A DNA stretch of 46,842 bases, from contig CAIKYX010000096.1 of the NCBI GenBank assembly GCA_903831745.1, positions 1-46,842 of the forward strand, given 5' to 3'. Under the pieces are notes generated by a model. That model had not been told where the DNA came from. It did not search any database and was given only the letters and a program-made list of their open reading frames with translations. The position numbers were made by a program, and so were the translations under genes. This DNA is from Oligoflexia bacterium. GTDB taxonomy: Bacteria; Bdellovibrionota; UBA1018; CAIMNF01. The stretch's first letter is position 1; every line of letters begins with the position of its first letter. Below, one piece after another: positions 15,435-22,936 of the stretch.

Positions 15435-17126
15435 GTCGATAAAATGTCGAAAATTCTTCTGAATCTGATTGCGATTTAATTTCTGGGTCTGCGTGACTTC
15501 CTTTTGATCGACTAGAAAATCGCGCGAAAGCAATACGAACTTTACTCGTTCGCGGATCTTTTTCTCGTGATAGAGCAACTGAAGTTTCTCGGCAAACATT
15601 TTCTTCAGTGCCACATCCTCGACCGCAAGGCCTTCGATCGCCCCCGGAACGAATTTGTACTCCATGAGCGTTTTTTCTCGAAGCGTGATCAGGGCCAGGA
15701 CCTGAGAATGGCCTTCACCCACCAGACAGACGTTCGAAACTTCGGATATCTCTTTGATGGCATTTTCGATGGGAATGGGCGCAACCATCCGGCCGTTCGA
15801 AAGCTTGAGAATTTCGCGATTTCTTCCAATGATGTTCAATTCGTTCTCACCCGACGGATTTTTCACCCATTCGCCAAGATCACCGGTTTTGATCCATCCG
15901 TCATCCAATCGAACCTGCTCAGTCGCTTCTGGATCCAAGTCGTAGCCCGAAAAGCCGTTATCCCCTCGAAACCAGACTTCACCCTCGGGTGTAATCTTAA
16001 TCTCTACTCCAAGCGGTGGATAACCTACTGATGACCAGTTTTCGCGCTTGCCACGGGTCATACTGATCAAACCGCACGACTCGCTCATGCCATAAATTTC
16101 TTGAATCTCGATTCCGAGCCCCTCGAACCATCGCCCCACCGAGGGTGGTAATTTCGCGGCTCCAGAAACCGCAAGGGTGAGGCGGTCCAATCCGAGATGT
16201 TCCTTCACCTGACTTAAAAATATTTTTTCGACAAACGCACCTAAGCGCTCGAATTCCATCACTCGCCTTAAGAGCTTTGGCTTTCGGCTTTCGACCTGTT
16301 CTTTGAGCTTTTCCCACACGCGAGGCACAGCAAGCAACATGGTCGGTCTGACTTCTCGAAGCTCGAGCAGTAACTGATCGTAATGAGAATTGAACCACAC
16401 AGGATACCGCTGTGTGATCGCCACCGCCATCGCCTGAATTTTTTCGGCAATATGACTTAAGGGCAAAAACGAAAATAGCACACCCCGGGCAAAGGGCAGA
16501 TTCCATTCTCTGCTAATGCAATCCGCAACAAACGAAATTTGCTTCAGACCGAGAATCACCCCTTTGGGCTTGCCGCTGGTGCCTGACGTAAAAACAATCA
16601 ACTGTGGCGCACTGGGATTGATTCTCGCGAGCAAATCCTTGGCGATCAGATTCAGACTGGCTTCGTCTTCATGGATCGACTTGATGAGACTCTCGCTGGC
16701 TTCGAGAAAAGTGTTCACCCAAAGTCCGTCGCGGACTTCATTACTGATCCGCTCACGAAAAAGCTCAGATTGCAGAAGTAGCATCTTGGGTCGGCTCTCG
16801 GTCAAAATTACTTCTAAATCTCGCTCGGCCACATTCGGATGAATTCCCATCGAAGCGCCCCCCATCAGCCAGATTCCCAGTTCCCATTGTACGATTTCTG
16901 GAGAATTCATTGCGTAAAGTGCAATGCGATCACCTGCTTTGCAGCCGCTTTTTTCGAGGTATCTGGCAATGCGAACCACCTGAAGCCACATGGCCCGAAC
17001 GGTAATTTCCTGCCAATTTTCATCGCCGTGATTTTTTTCAGTTCGTTTGAAAACCTGAGCCACCGCTTCAGGATCATCCAGATACCAAAGCTGAAGGCGA
17101 TGAAGGAGCGTCGAGCTGTCTCTCAT
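15411..17126 (-). CDS. Long-chain acyl-CoA ligase (AMP-forming), FadD-type
   Basis: The product has the signature motifs of the adenylate-forming superfamily: the P-loop VFTSGTSGKPKGVI near residue 180, GAAKLPPSVGRWFEGLG and QEIYGMSESCG in the core, GWIKTGDLGEW for the ribose/AMP site, and GRNREILKLSNGRMV as the hinge to the C-terminal domain. The 571-residue length and the lack of a carrier domain fit a long-chain fatty-acid CoA ligase, which activates fatty acids at the inner membrane for beta-oxidation or lipid synthesis. The exact chain-length preference cannot be told. It lies ten bases downstream of the transglycosylase gene and may be co-transcribed. Confidence 0.9.
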   Translation of the reverse strand: MRDSSTLLHRLQLWYLDDPEAVAQVFKRTEKNHGDENWQEITVRAMWLQVVRIARYLEKSGCKAGDRIALYAMNSPEIVQWELGIWLMGGASMGIHPNVAERDLEVILTESRPKMLLLQSELFRERISNEVRDGLWVNTFLEASESLIKSIHEDEASLNLIAKDLLARINPSAPQLIVFTSGTSGKPKGVILGLKQISFVADCISREWNLPFARGVLFSFLPLSHIAEKIQAMAVAITQRYPVWFNSHYDQLLLELREVRPTMLLAVPRVWEKLKEQVESRKPKLLRRVMEFERLGAFVEKIFLSQVKEHLGLDRLTLAVSGAAKLPPSVGRWFEGLGIEIQEIYGMSESCGLISMTRGKRENWSSVGYPPLGVEIKITPEGEVWFRGDNGFSGYDLDPEATEQVRLDDGWIKTGDLGEWVKNPSGENELNIIGRNREILKLSNGRMVAPIPIENAIKEISEVSNVCLVGEGHSQVLALITLREKTLMEYKFVPGAIEGLAVEDVALKKMFAEKLQLLYHEKKIRERVKFVLLSRDFLVDQKEVTQTQKLNRNQIQKNFRHFIDLAYEMDF

Positions 17127-17136
17127 TGTCTTTCTT

Positions 17137-18990
17137 TCACTTCAAAGACTCAAACTGGGTCGCCTGGGCGATGCCGGTCGCGGGCTTGAGTTCTTCACCA
17201 TAGATTTTTGAATACCAATAATAATTTCGCCCAATTAATGTCACATAATTGCGGGTTTCTGAAAAGGGAATCAAATCAAGAAACAACAAACGATTCTTCA
17301 TCGGATAACGTTTAGCCCAACGATCGACGACCTCCGGCCCTGCATTGTAAGCAGCAAGTGCCAGCTCGACGTCTCCTTGATACCGATCGACCAGGTTCTC
17401 AAAATAGCGGATGCCCAAACGCAAATTCACTTCGGGCTGAAATAGCTTCTTCTTGTTCACCGAGTGATCCATCAGTCGGGCGGTTCGGGGCATGAGTTGC
17501 ATGAGCCCCACTGCTCCGACCTTAGAGCGGGCGGCTTCTTGAAATGCACTTTCTTGCCTGACCAGCGCCGTGATGAGAAACGGATTAACTCGTTTGACCA
17601 AACTCTGAATTTCAGCCAAATGCCTCATCGGATAAAAAAGTTTAAGGGTACTATCCACTACGTACTCGCTTTGAATACGAAAAACACTGTCGAGCACTCG
17701 AAAAAGCGACATGGTGTCCTTTGATCGAAATGCGAAAGTCGAAAGATACAGACTAACACTCGGATCGAGCTTGGTCAGATAAGCAGGGTTATTGCGGATC
17801 GGCGCCATGAGCTTGCGGATCGCCGCGTAAGAACCGCTCTGATCGAGATCTTCAATCACTGCAATCCAAACATTGAACTGAGAATTGTTCTCGGATCGGG
17901 TTTTGATGATCGGATCAATCGGCTTTGAGAGATTATCAACCAAGAGAGAGTCGCCGTGAGTAACCGAGAGCGTGTGAAACCCTAATGGATTCGTCTTAAA
18001 GAGCTCATCAAAATTGGTAAAAAACTCTTCGATCTTCTTGTCGTTCCGGGCGCAATACGCGCTCCAATAGAGGGCTCGCGTGGTGTAATCGTTCGTCGGC
18101 ATTTTCGCCAGACGGTTGAAAACATTTTGTGCCTGATTGAAGTTGCCGCTCAGGATCGAGAGAAGTCCCAGACGAAACCGTGCGTTCTGAGCATACTTGC
18201 TGGCAAGCAGGGCTTTATTGGCCTGCGCACATTCGTCTGCCTTCAGATAAAGCGCAGTCGCACTTTTCAGCAAGCTATCACTCGGAAAAAATTCTTCTGC
18301 CTTCAATCCCAGATAGAGATACAACTCAGGAATCGCACATTCCTTCTGATCATTCAGTTTTTTGGCCAGAGTTTCGAGTTCCGGTGACCACTGATCGAAA
18401 CGCTTGAATGCTCGGTAGTAGTCGCCTTCCGATTGTCCTGGAATTCCGTCGACTTTTCCTTGTTTCAGGTGCTTGACGAGTTCAGCAACCGATTTCGTGC
18501 GCTTTTTTTTTGATGCGTGAACTGCTTGAACCGGAGCCACTACCGTCTGCGGTGCAACTGCCAATTGCACATCTTCATCATCATCGCCCTCTTCTTCATC
18601 GTCGAACCAGGTGTCACTCCAGGATGGCATCAGGAATTTGCACTCTTGGGCCTGATGAAACTTCTTCTCGCACTCTCCGAAAAACTGATGATTACGGGCC
18701 TTCTTTTTGCTGAGTTGAAGTGAATTCGAAATGAAGTGAATCAATTCGGCGCGTTCGCCCTTGAGCGTGTCTGTCTTAAGATTTTTTTGAAGCGCTTCGG
18801 AGAGGTGAATACCTTCACCCTGACCTACTTTCGAAACTTCTCGCTTTCGATGACGGAGATCATTTTCGACGTCGTCATTGAAATGATCTTTCGGAACGGA
18901 GCTGCTACAGCCGACCGAAATCACCAAGCCAACCACGAGTGATAAACCGAATAACTGGAGCCAAGATTTATTGGTATTCAAATCGCCCAT
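17137..18990 (-). CDS. Soluble lytic transglycosylase-type lipoprotein (Slt70-like)
   Basis: The N-terminus MGDLNTNKSWLQLFGLSLVVGLVISVGC has a lipobox (ISVGC), so the protein is probably lipid-anchored. Residues 130-430 are helical repeats of the Slt U-domain type (EECFAPEL-like helical pairs, KYAQNARFRLGLLSILSGNFNQAQNVF). The C-terminal SLT domain has LVRQESAFQEAARSKVGAVGLMQLMPRTARLMD, with the catalytic Glu in QESAF, and then GIRYFENLVDRYQGDVELALAAYNAGP. It cleaves peptidoglycan glycan strands to 1,6-anhydro products. The start at 18990 follows AGGG; the track's 19026 would overlap the divergent gene. Only 20 bases separate the two divergent starts. Confidence 0.9.
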   Translation of the reverse strand: MGDLNTNKSWLQLFGLSLVVGLVISVGCSSSVPKDHFNDDVENDLRHRKREVSKVGQGEGIHLSEALQKNLKTDTLKGERAELIHFISNSLQLSKKKARNHQFFGECEKKFHQAQECKFLMPSWSDTWFDDEEEGDDDEDVQLAVAPQTVVAPVQAVHASKKKRTKSVAELVKHLKQGKVDGIPGQSEGDYYRAFKRFDQWSPELETLAKKLNDQKECAIPELYLYLGLKAEEFFPSDSLLKSATALYLKADECAQANKALLASKYAQNARFRLGLLSILSGNFNQAQNVFNRLAKMPTNDYTTRALYWSAYCARNDKKIEEFFTNFDELFKTNPLGFHTLSVTHGDSLLVDNLSKPIDPIIKTRSENNSQFNVWIAVIEDLDQSGSYAAIRKLMAPIRNNPAYLTKLDPSVSLYLSTFAFRSKDTMSLFRVLDSVFRIQSEYVVDSTLKLFYPMRHLAEIQSLVKRVNPFLITALVRQESAFQEAARSKVGAVGLMQLMPRTARLMDHSVNKKKLFQPEVNLRLGIRYFENLVDRYQGDVELALAAYNAGPEVVDRWAKRYPMKNRLLFLDLIPFSETRNYVTLIGRNYYWYSKIYGEELKPATGIAQATQFESLK

Positions 18991-19010
18991 TTTTTCGTAC
19001 CCTGAACCCG

Positions 19011-19949
19011 ATGATGAAAAATCCATTAATTTTGTGGATAACCGATCCTTGGGATACCCTCTCTTATAATAATGATACCACCCTGCGCCTCATGGATGAA
19101 GCTCACAAAATGGGAATTCGCACGTATTGGACTTCTTCGGATCTTATTTTAAAAACCCAATCCAATACCCGCCTGAACGTCCAAATGTGGCCACGGACCT
19201 CAACGAAGTCCATAGAAATGGAACCGTCAGAATTCCATCACCTGCATTATCGGGTCGACCCCCCTGTAGACTTTAATTATATATCCTTAATCGACCAGAT
19301 CATCGAACGCGGTGCGACCCCAGCTCAAATCTTAAATCCACCGGTGCTCATCAAGACTCAGAGCGAGAAGGTTCCACCGATTGAACTCAAGGCTTTTGCG
19401 CCCCTACTGCACCCCGCATTACATAGAGAAGATGTAATGATTACGCAGACTTTGTTTAAAGACTTTGATCACATTGTCACCAAACCGATGAACACAGCCC
19501 AAAGCATCGGTGTTAAAAAATGGAAAACACCTAGTTCTGATGCAGCGTGGATCGCCCTGCTTGAGACCGAGACTCAGGGCTTTACCTCGCCAGTGGTGGT
19601 CGAGGAATATCTACCCATGATTGATCAGGGCGAAACTCGAATTTGGTTCGCTTACGGAGAATTCATAGCAGCTTTGAAGAAGTTTCCGGCGCAAGGCGAC
19701 TTTCGCGTCCTGATCGATTCGGGATCGAAAGTCGTCGCACATACTTTAACCGATGAAGAGACCATCGCTGCCCGTGCGGTAGGCTCGGTATTGAAGAAAC
19801 AAGGTGCCGCACTTGCGGCAATCGACTTTATTGGTGGAAAAATCTCGGACTACAACATCACGAGCCCGGGACTGTTGACCCAACTCGAGCAGGTTCACGG
19901 CGGCAAAAACTTTGCACGCGAGATTCATGAAATTCTACTTCAGCATTAA
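19011..19949 (+). CDS. ATP-grasp enzyme, glutathione synthetase-like
   Basis: The N-terminus MMKNPLILWITDPWDTLSYNNDTTLRLMDEA matches the start of GshB, where the first beta-strand and the DPWDT loop bind substrate. The ATP-grasp module follows with VTKPMNTAQSIGVKKW, VVVEEYLPMIDQGETRIWFAYGEFIAALKK and AAIDFIGGKISDYNITSPG. The DFIGGK.SDYNITSPG end is the metal- and glycine-binding part of glutathione synthetase. With 312 residues it is near the E. coli GshB length of 316. No gshA is in the window. The start is the ATG at 19011; the track's upstream start at 18939 overlaps the divergent slt gene. No Shine-Dalgarno is visible. Confidence 0.75.
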   Translation: MMKNPLILWITDPWDTLSYNNDTTLRLMDEAHKMGIRTYWTSSDLILKTQSNTRLNVQMWPRTSTKSIEMEPSEFHHLHYRVDPPVDFNYISLIDQIIERGATPAQILNPPVLIKTQSEKVPPIELKAFAPLLHPALHREDVMITQTLFKDFDHIVTKPMNTAQSIGVKKWKTPSSDAAWIALLETETQGFTSPVVVEEYLPMIDQGETRIWFAYGEFIAALKKFPAQGDFRVLIDSGSKVVAHTLTDEETIAARAVGSVLKKQGAALAAIDFIGGKISDYNITSPGLLTQLEQVHGGKNFAREIHEILLQH

Positions 19950-19992
19950 TCAATTGCGCGAGATTCAGGACTGAACTAGAGTCACGTCCCAT

Positions 19993-20460
19993 ATGGTGCA
20001 AGCACTTTTTGTTGCAATGATCGGCATTTTACCGCAATTTTCTCTGGCCCAAGATGCGCCCGAACCCAACATCATTCAAATCGGAAAATGCGAACTGAAC
20101 GGAGATGATTCGATTCAATCCACGTTTGCGGGCAAGACTTTTTGCATCAGCCACGCCAGTTTCGAAGTCATGAAGTGCGGAATTTCTCTGAGGCCGAGAC
20201 GTTTTTTAAAACCGGTCACTCGCCGAACCCACGAAGTATCGAGTGCAAGCAACGAATGTGGAATGACCGGACTTGCAACCGACGATTGGGATTTTTCGAA
20301 AGCGAAAGAAGATGCCCTGAAAGCTTGCAATAGCAACCTCGCGAGCTATAAGGCCCAGCACCACCTTAAAGCCAGGGCCCTAAAAAGCGGCGATGAACTT
20401 TGGGTGGGTAAGAAAACCAAATGCCCGGTAAAAGCACCTCATTTAGACCGATTTCTGTAG
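19993..20460 (+). CDS. Hypothetical exported Cys-containing protein
   Basis: The 155-residue product begins MVQALFVAMIGILPQFSLAQ, a short signal peptide with cleavage near residue 19. The mature part has six cysteines (IGKCELNG, TFCISH, MKCGI, NECGM, KACNSN, TKCPV), which suggests two or three disulfides in the periplasm. No family is recognised. It starts 43 bases after the ATP-grasp gene and could be in the same transcript. The start codon is weakly supported because no good Shine-Dalgarno precedes it. Confidence 0.55.
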   Translation: MVQALFVAMIGILPQFSLAQDAPEPNIIQIGKCELNGDDSIQSTFAGKTFCISHASFEVMKCGISLRPRRFLKPVTRRTHEVSSASNECGMTGLATDDWDFSKAKEDALKACNSNLASYKAQHHLKARALKSGDELWVGKKTKCPVKAPHLDRFL

Positions 20461-20550
20461 TCACATACCTCGTCAATGGATTGACCGCACTTCATCCAGA
20501 TTGATTCAATTTTTTCTACCTGCGCTCCGATAGGATGCATAGGGAGTCCT

Positions 20551-22104
20551 ATGCCATTTAAACTAAATTTTTCGAAGCGACTGGTCGTAAAAATAAAGAA
20601 GAAGCGTCTCGCGATCTTCAGTATTGTTACGGCATTTATGGTTTTTACCTTGTTTCAAAATTGCGGCGCGCAACGGATCACGTCTGACTCGCAACCAGTC
20701 TTAACCGGAAACGGCGGCGCCGATACTCCTTACCTCGCCCTCGGCTTCAGTCCGACGGATGGAGGAAGTTCGAGCAATCATATTTTTACCGGCACTTCCG
20801 GTTCATACATTTTTACAATCCTCAATGAGTCTTCGGTCACTGCCCTGAATGTTCAGATTCATCCGAGCTTTCCATCTGGTGGTTTTGGAGTTGCCTCTTC
20901 AAGCGGCAGTTGCCAAAGCATGGGCACACTCGTCAGCGGCGCCACGTGCACTGTTACCGTAAATTTCTCTGGCGGCAGTAGCTCGAACTACCCTGGTTCA
21001 GTAACCCTTTCGTATACCGACAGTGCTGGAACGTCTTATGGCCCTCTGATTTTGGGAGTAAGCCATCCGGCTGTCGGTGGCGGCACGGGAGCAACCGGAA
21101 GTACAGGATCTTACGATACCACAGGGCAAATTATTGTCGGCGCAGGAAATATCATATTGGATAATGGCTGGACCCCGACCCCAACTCCAGCCACTCCGAC
21201 ACCCGCTCCGACCGCTGCCCCAACTGCTTATTATCAATTGATTGATCGCTATGGCATGTGCGTCGATCTCAATGGCGGAAGTGCTGCAAATGGAACAAAA
21301 GTTCAGGGATATTCTTGTTGGGGAGCAACGGCGAACAATCAACTTTGGGCCGTGGTTTCTGTTCCCGGAACTGGTGCTTATGAATTGGTTTCGAAAGCTA
21401 CCGGAAAATGCATGGACGTCACAGGCTCATCCACCAACAACGGCGGACTCATTCAAGAATGGGATTGCAATGGTACCGGAAACCAACTTTGGAACCTATC
21501 AAACGAAGGCCAATACTCAAAATTTCAATCGGTTCTGAGCGGAAAATGTTTAGACCTGAGCGGCGGTCACGCTGATAATGGCATTCAGTTTCAGCAATAC
21601 ACTTGCCAAGCTAACAATGTGAACCAGCAGTTTAACGTGATTGAACCCACCACTTCTCTTTCGGGCAATCTACGAATTCGTTCGTTCAATGGAAAATGCC
21701 TGGATGTCGACGGAGGTAGCGTAGGCAATAATGACGTTCCAGTGAATCAATTCACTTGCTGGAGTGGCGGATCCTCAAATCAAATGTGGAGCTTTCAATC
21801 TTACACTGGCTCCGGCGCTCCTTATCGTATCGTCCTCAATGGCTCAGGCAAATGTCTGGATGTCGTGGGCGCGTCGACTTCAAATGGTGCAAAATTGCAG
21901 CAACACGATTGCGTCAGCGGCTATCACGCAAATCAACTCTGGAACGTAACGATTTCGGGCGCCTTTGCCTCTATCAGTTCGGTAGGCAGCTCACTTTGTC
22001 TCGACCTTCCGAATGGAAGCGGAGCAGATGGCGTCACCTTCTGGCAATGGAGCTGCAACTCCGGAAATAATAATCAAAAATTCTTTTTGGATATTCCGCA
22101 CTGA
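20551..22104 (+). CDS. Lipoprotein with Hydin-type repeat and two ricin B-type lectin domains
   Basis: The start is preceded by AGGGAG. The N-terminus is strongly basic and then hydrophobic, ending in the lipobox LFQNC (about residues 34-38). Residues 60-180 form an ASPM/Hydin-like Ig fold (LNVQIHPSFPSGGFGVASSSGSCQSMGTLVSGATCTVTVNF). A PTPTPATPTPAPTAAPT linker follows. The remainder is a ricin B beta-trefoil array with six QxW-like repeats (NNQLW, GNQLW, NQQF, SNQMW, ANQLW, NNQKF) and matching KCLD/CVDL motifs, enough for two trefoils. Ricin B domains bind galactose or other sugars, so a surface role in carbohydrate recognition is likely. Confidence 0.88.
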   Translation: MPFKLNFSKRLVVKIKKKRLAIFSIVTAFMVFTLFQNCGAQRITSDSQPVLTGNGGADTPYLALGFSPTDGGSSSNHIFTGTSGSYIFTILNESSVTALNVQIHPSFPSGGFGVASSSGSCQSMGTLVSGATCTVTVNFSGGSSSNYPGSVTLSYTDSAGTSYGPLILGVSHPAVGGGTGATGSTGSYDTTGQIIVGAGNIILDNGWTPTPTPATPTPAPTAAPTAYYQLIDRYGMCVDLNGGSAANGTKVQGYSCWGATANNQLWAVVSVPGTGAYELVSKATGKCMDVTGSSTNNGGLIQEWDCNGTGNQLWNLSNEGQYSKFQSVLSGKCLDLSGGHADNGIQFQQYTCQANNVNQQFNVIEPTTSLSGNLRIRSFNGKCLDVDGGSVGNNDVPVNQFTCWSGGSSNQMWSFQSYTGSGAPYRIVLNGSGKCLDVVGASTSNGAKLQQHDCVSGYHANQLWNVTISGAFASISSVGSSLCLDLPNGSGADGVTFWQWSCNSGNNNQKFFLDIPH

Positions 22105-22566
22105 TTATTTGCTGATCAGTCTCAGACCCGGAACCACCTGGCCATTTACCCGTGGATCGCGAATGAGTTTTTGCAGATCTTCGATCTTTTCTTGAAATGA
22201 CAGCACTTGCGATTTATCGACCACCGAACCGATTTGAATCACTTCGGCAGGAGCAGCTTCTTCTTCGCCGCTCACCAAACCAAGCATCGACTCTTTTAGT
22301 TTTGCGGTTTTTCGAAGTTCAGTGAGCTTCTTCTTCGCACCCTCGATCGAATAACGCTCGATATGCAGCAAATGTTTGATCAGGACCAAACCTTCGATCT
22401 GACTGCGTCGATAGACTCTTTGACCGGATTGGGCTTTATCAGGGGCAACAAACGGAAACTCTGTTTCCCAAAAGCGGATCACATAAGGCTTAACACCGAG
22501 TATCTCGGCCACATCACCAATTCGAAAGTAAATGCGGTTCGGAATAAAAACCCGGGCTTGGCTCAT
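22105..22566 (-). CDS. MerR family transcriptional regulator
   Basis: The 153-residue protein has a winged helix-turn-helix of the MerR type at its N-terminus (YFRIGDVAEILGVKPYVIRFWETEF, then SGQRVYRRSQIEGLVLIKHLLHIERYSIEGAKKKL). The C-terminal part is a short helical region (VQEKIEDLQKLI-like) with no obvious ligand-binding cysteines. Its GTG/ATG start overlaps the stop of ihfA by four bases (ATGA), so it is translated with IHF. The pheS-pheT-ihfA-merR order is familiar in several proteobacteria. Its target genes are unknown. Confidence 0.92.
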   Translation of the reverse strand: MSQARVFIPNRIYFRIGDVAEILGVKPYVIRFWETEFPFVAPDKAQSGQRVYRRSQIEGLVLIKHLLHIERYSIEGAKKKLTELRKTAKLKESMLGLVSGEEEAAPAEVIQIGSVVDKSQVLSFQEKIEDLQKLIRDPRVNGQVVPGLRLISK

Positions 22567-22925
22567 TCTTCATCCTCATCATCGTCACCAGCATTTTTAC
22601 CGCGGCGACGGATCATTTCGTCAGTGATCGGTTTTCCTTGAAGCGTATCATTTACTTCCGAACGAAGTACTTGAGAAGGCTTGAAAGTAAGTACGCGGCG
22701 AGCCGAAATTTCGATCGCTTGTCCGGTTTGGGGATTTCTTCCCGTACGGGCGCGCTTTTCGCGAACTACAAAATTTCCGAATCCGGAGATCTTGATTTTG
22801 TCGCCATCTGTCAGTGCAGACTTGATTGTATCAAAAATCAGCTCGACCATGTCGGCCGCTTCCTTTTTGGAGAAGCCAATCTTTTCATGAATCGTATCCA
22901 CTAAATCTGCCTTCGTAAGTGCCAC
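22563..22925 (-). CDS. ihfA: Integration host factor alpha subunit (HU/IHF family)
   Basis: The DNA-bending fold is complete: MALTKADLVDTIHEKIGFSKKEAADMVELIFD, then KISGFGNFVVREKRARTGRNPQTGQAIEISARRVLTFKPSQVL. The beta-arm segment GRNPQTG with the intercalating proline is present. The tail KNAGDDDEDEE is a clearly acidic extension beyond the usual 95-100 residues. The gene follows pheT by 11 bases and overlaps the merR gene by four. In E. coli ihfA also follows pheT. IHF bends DNA at specific sites for recombination, replication and transcription. The acidic tail may tune its DNA affinity; this is inference. Confidence 0.93.
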   Translation of the reverse strand: MALTKADLVDTIHEKIGFSKKEAADMVELIFDTIKSALTDGDKIKISGFGNFVVREKRARTGRNPQTGQAIEISARRVLTFKPSQVLRSEVNDTLQGKPITDEMIRRRGKNAGDDDEDEE

Positions 22926-22936
22926 AAAACCTCCGT

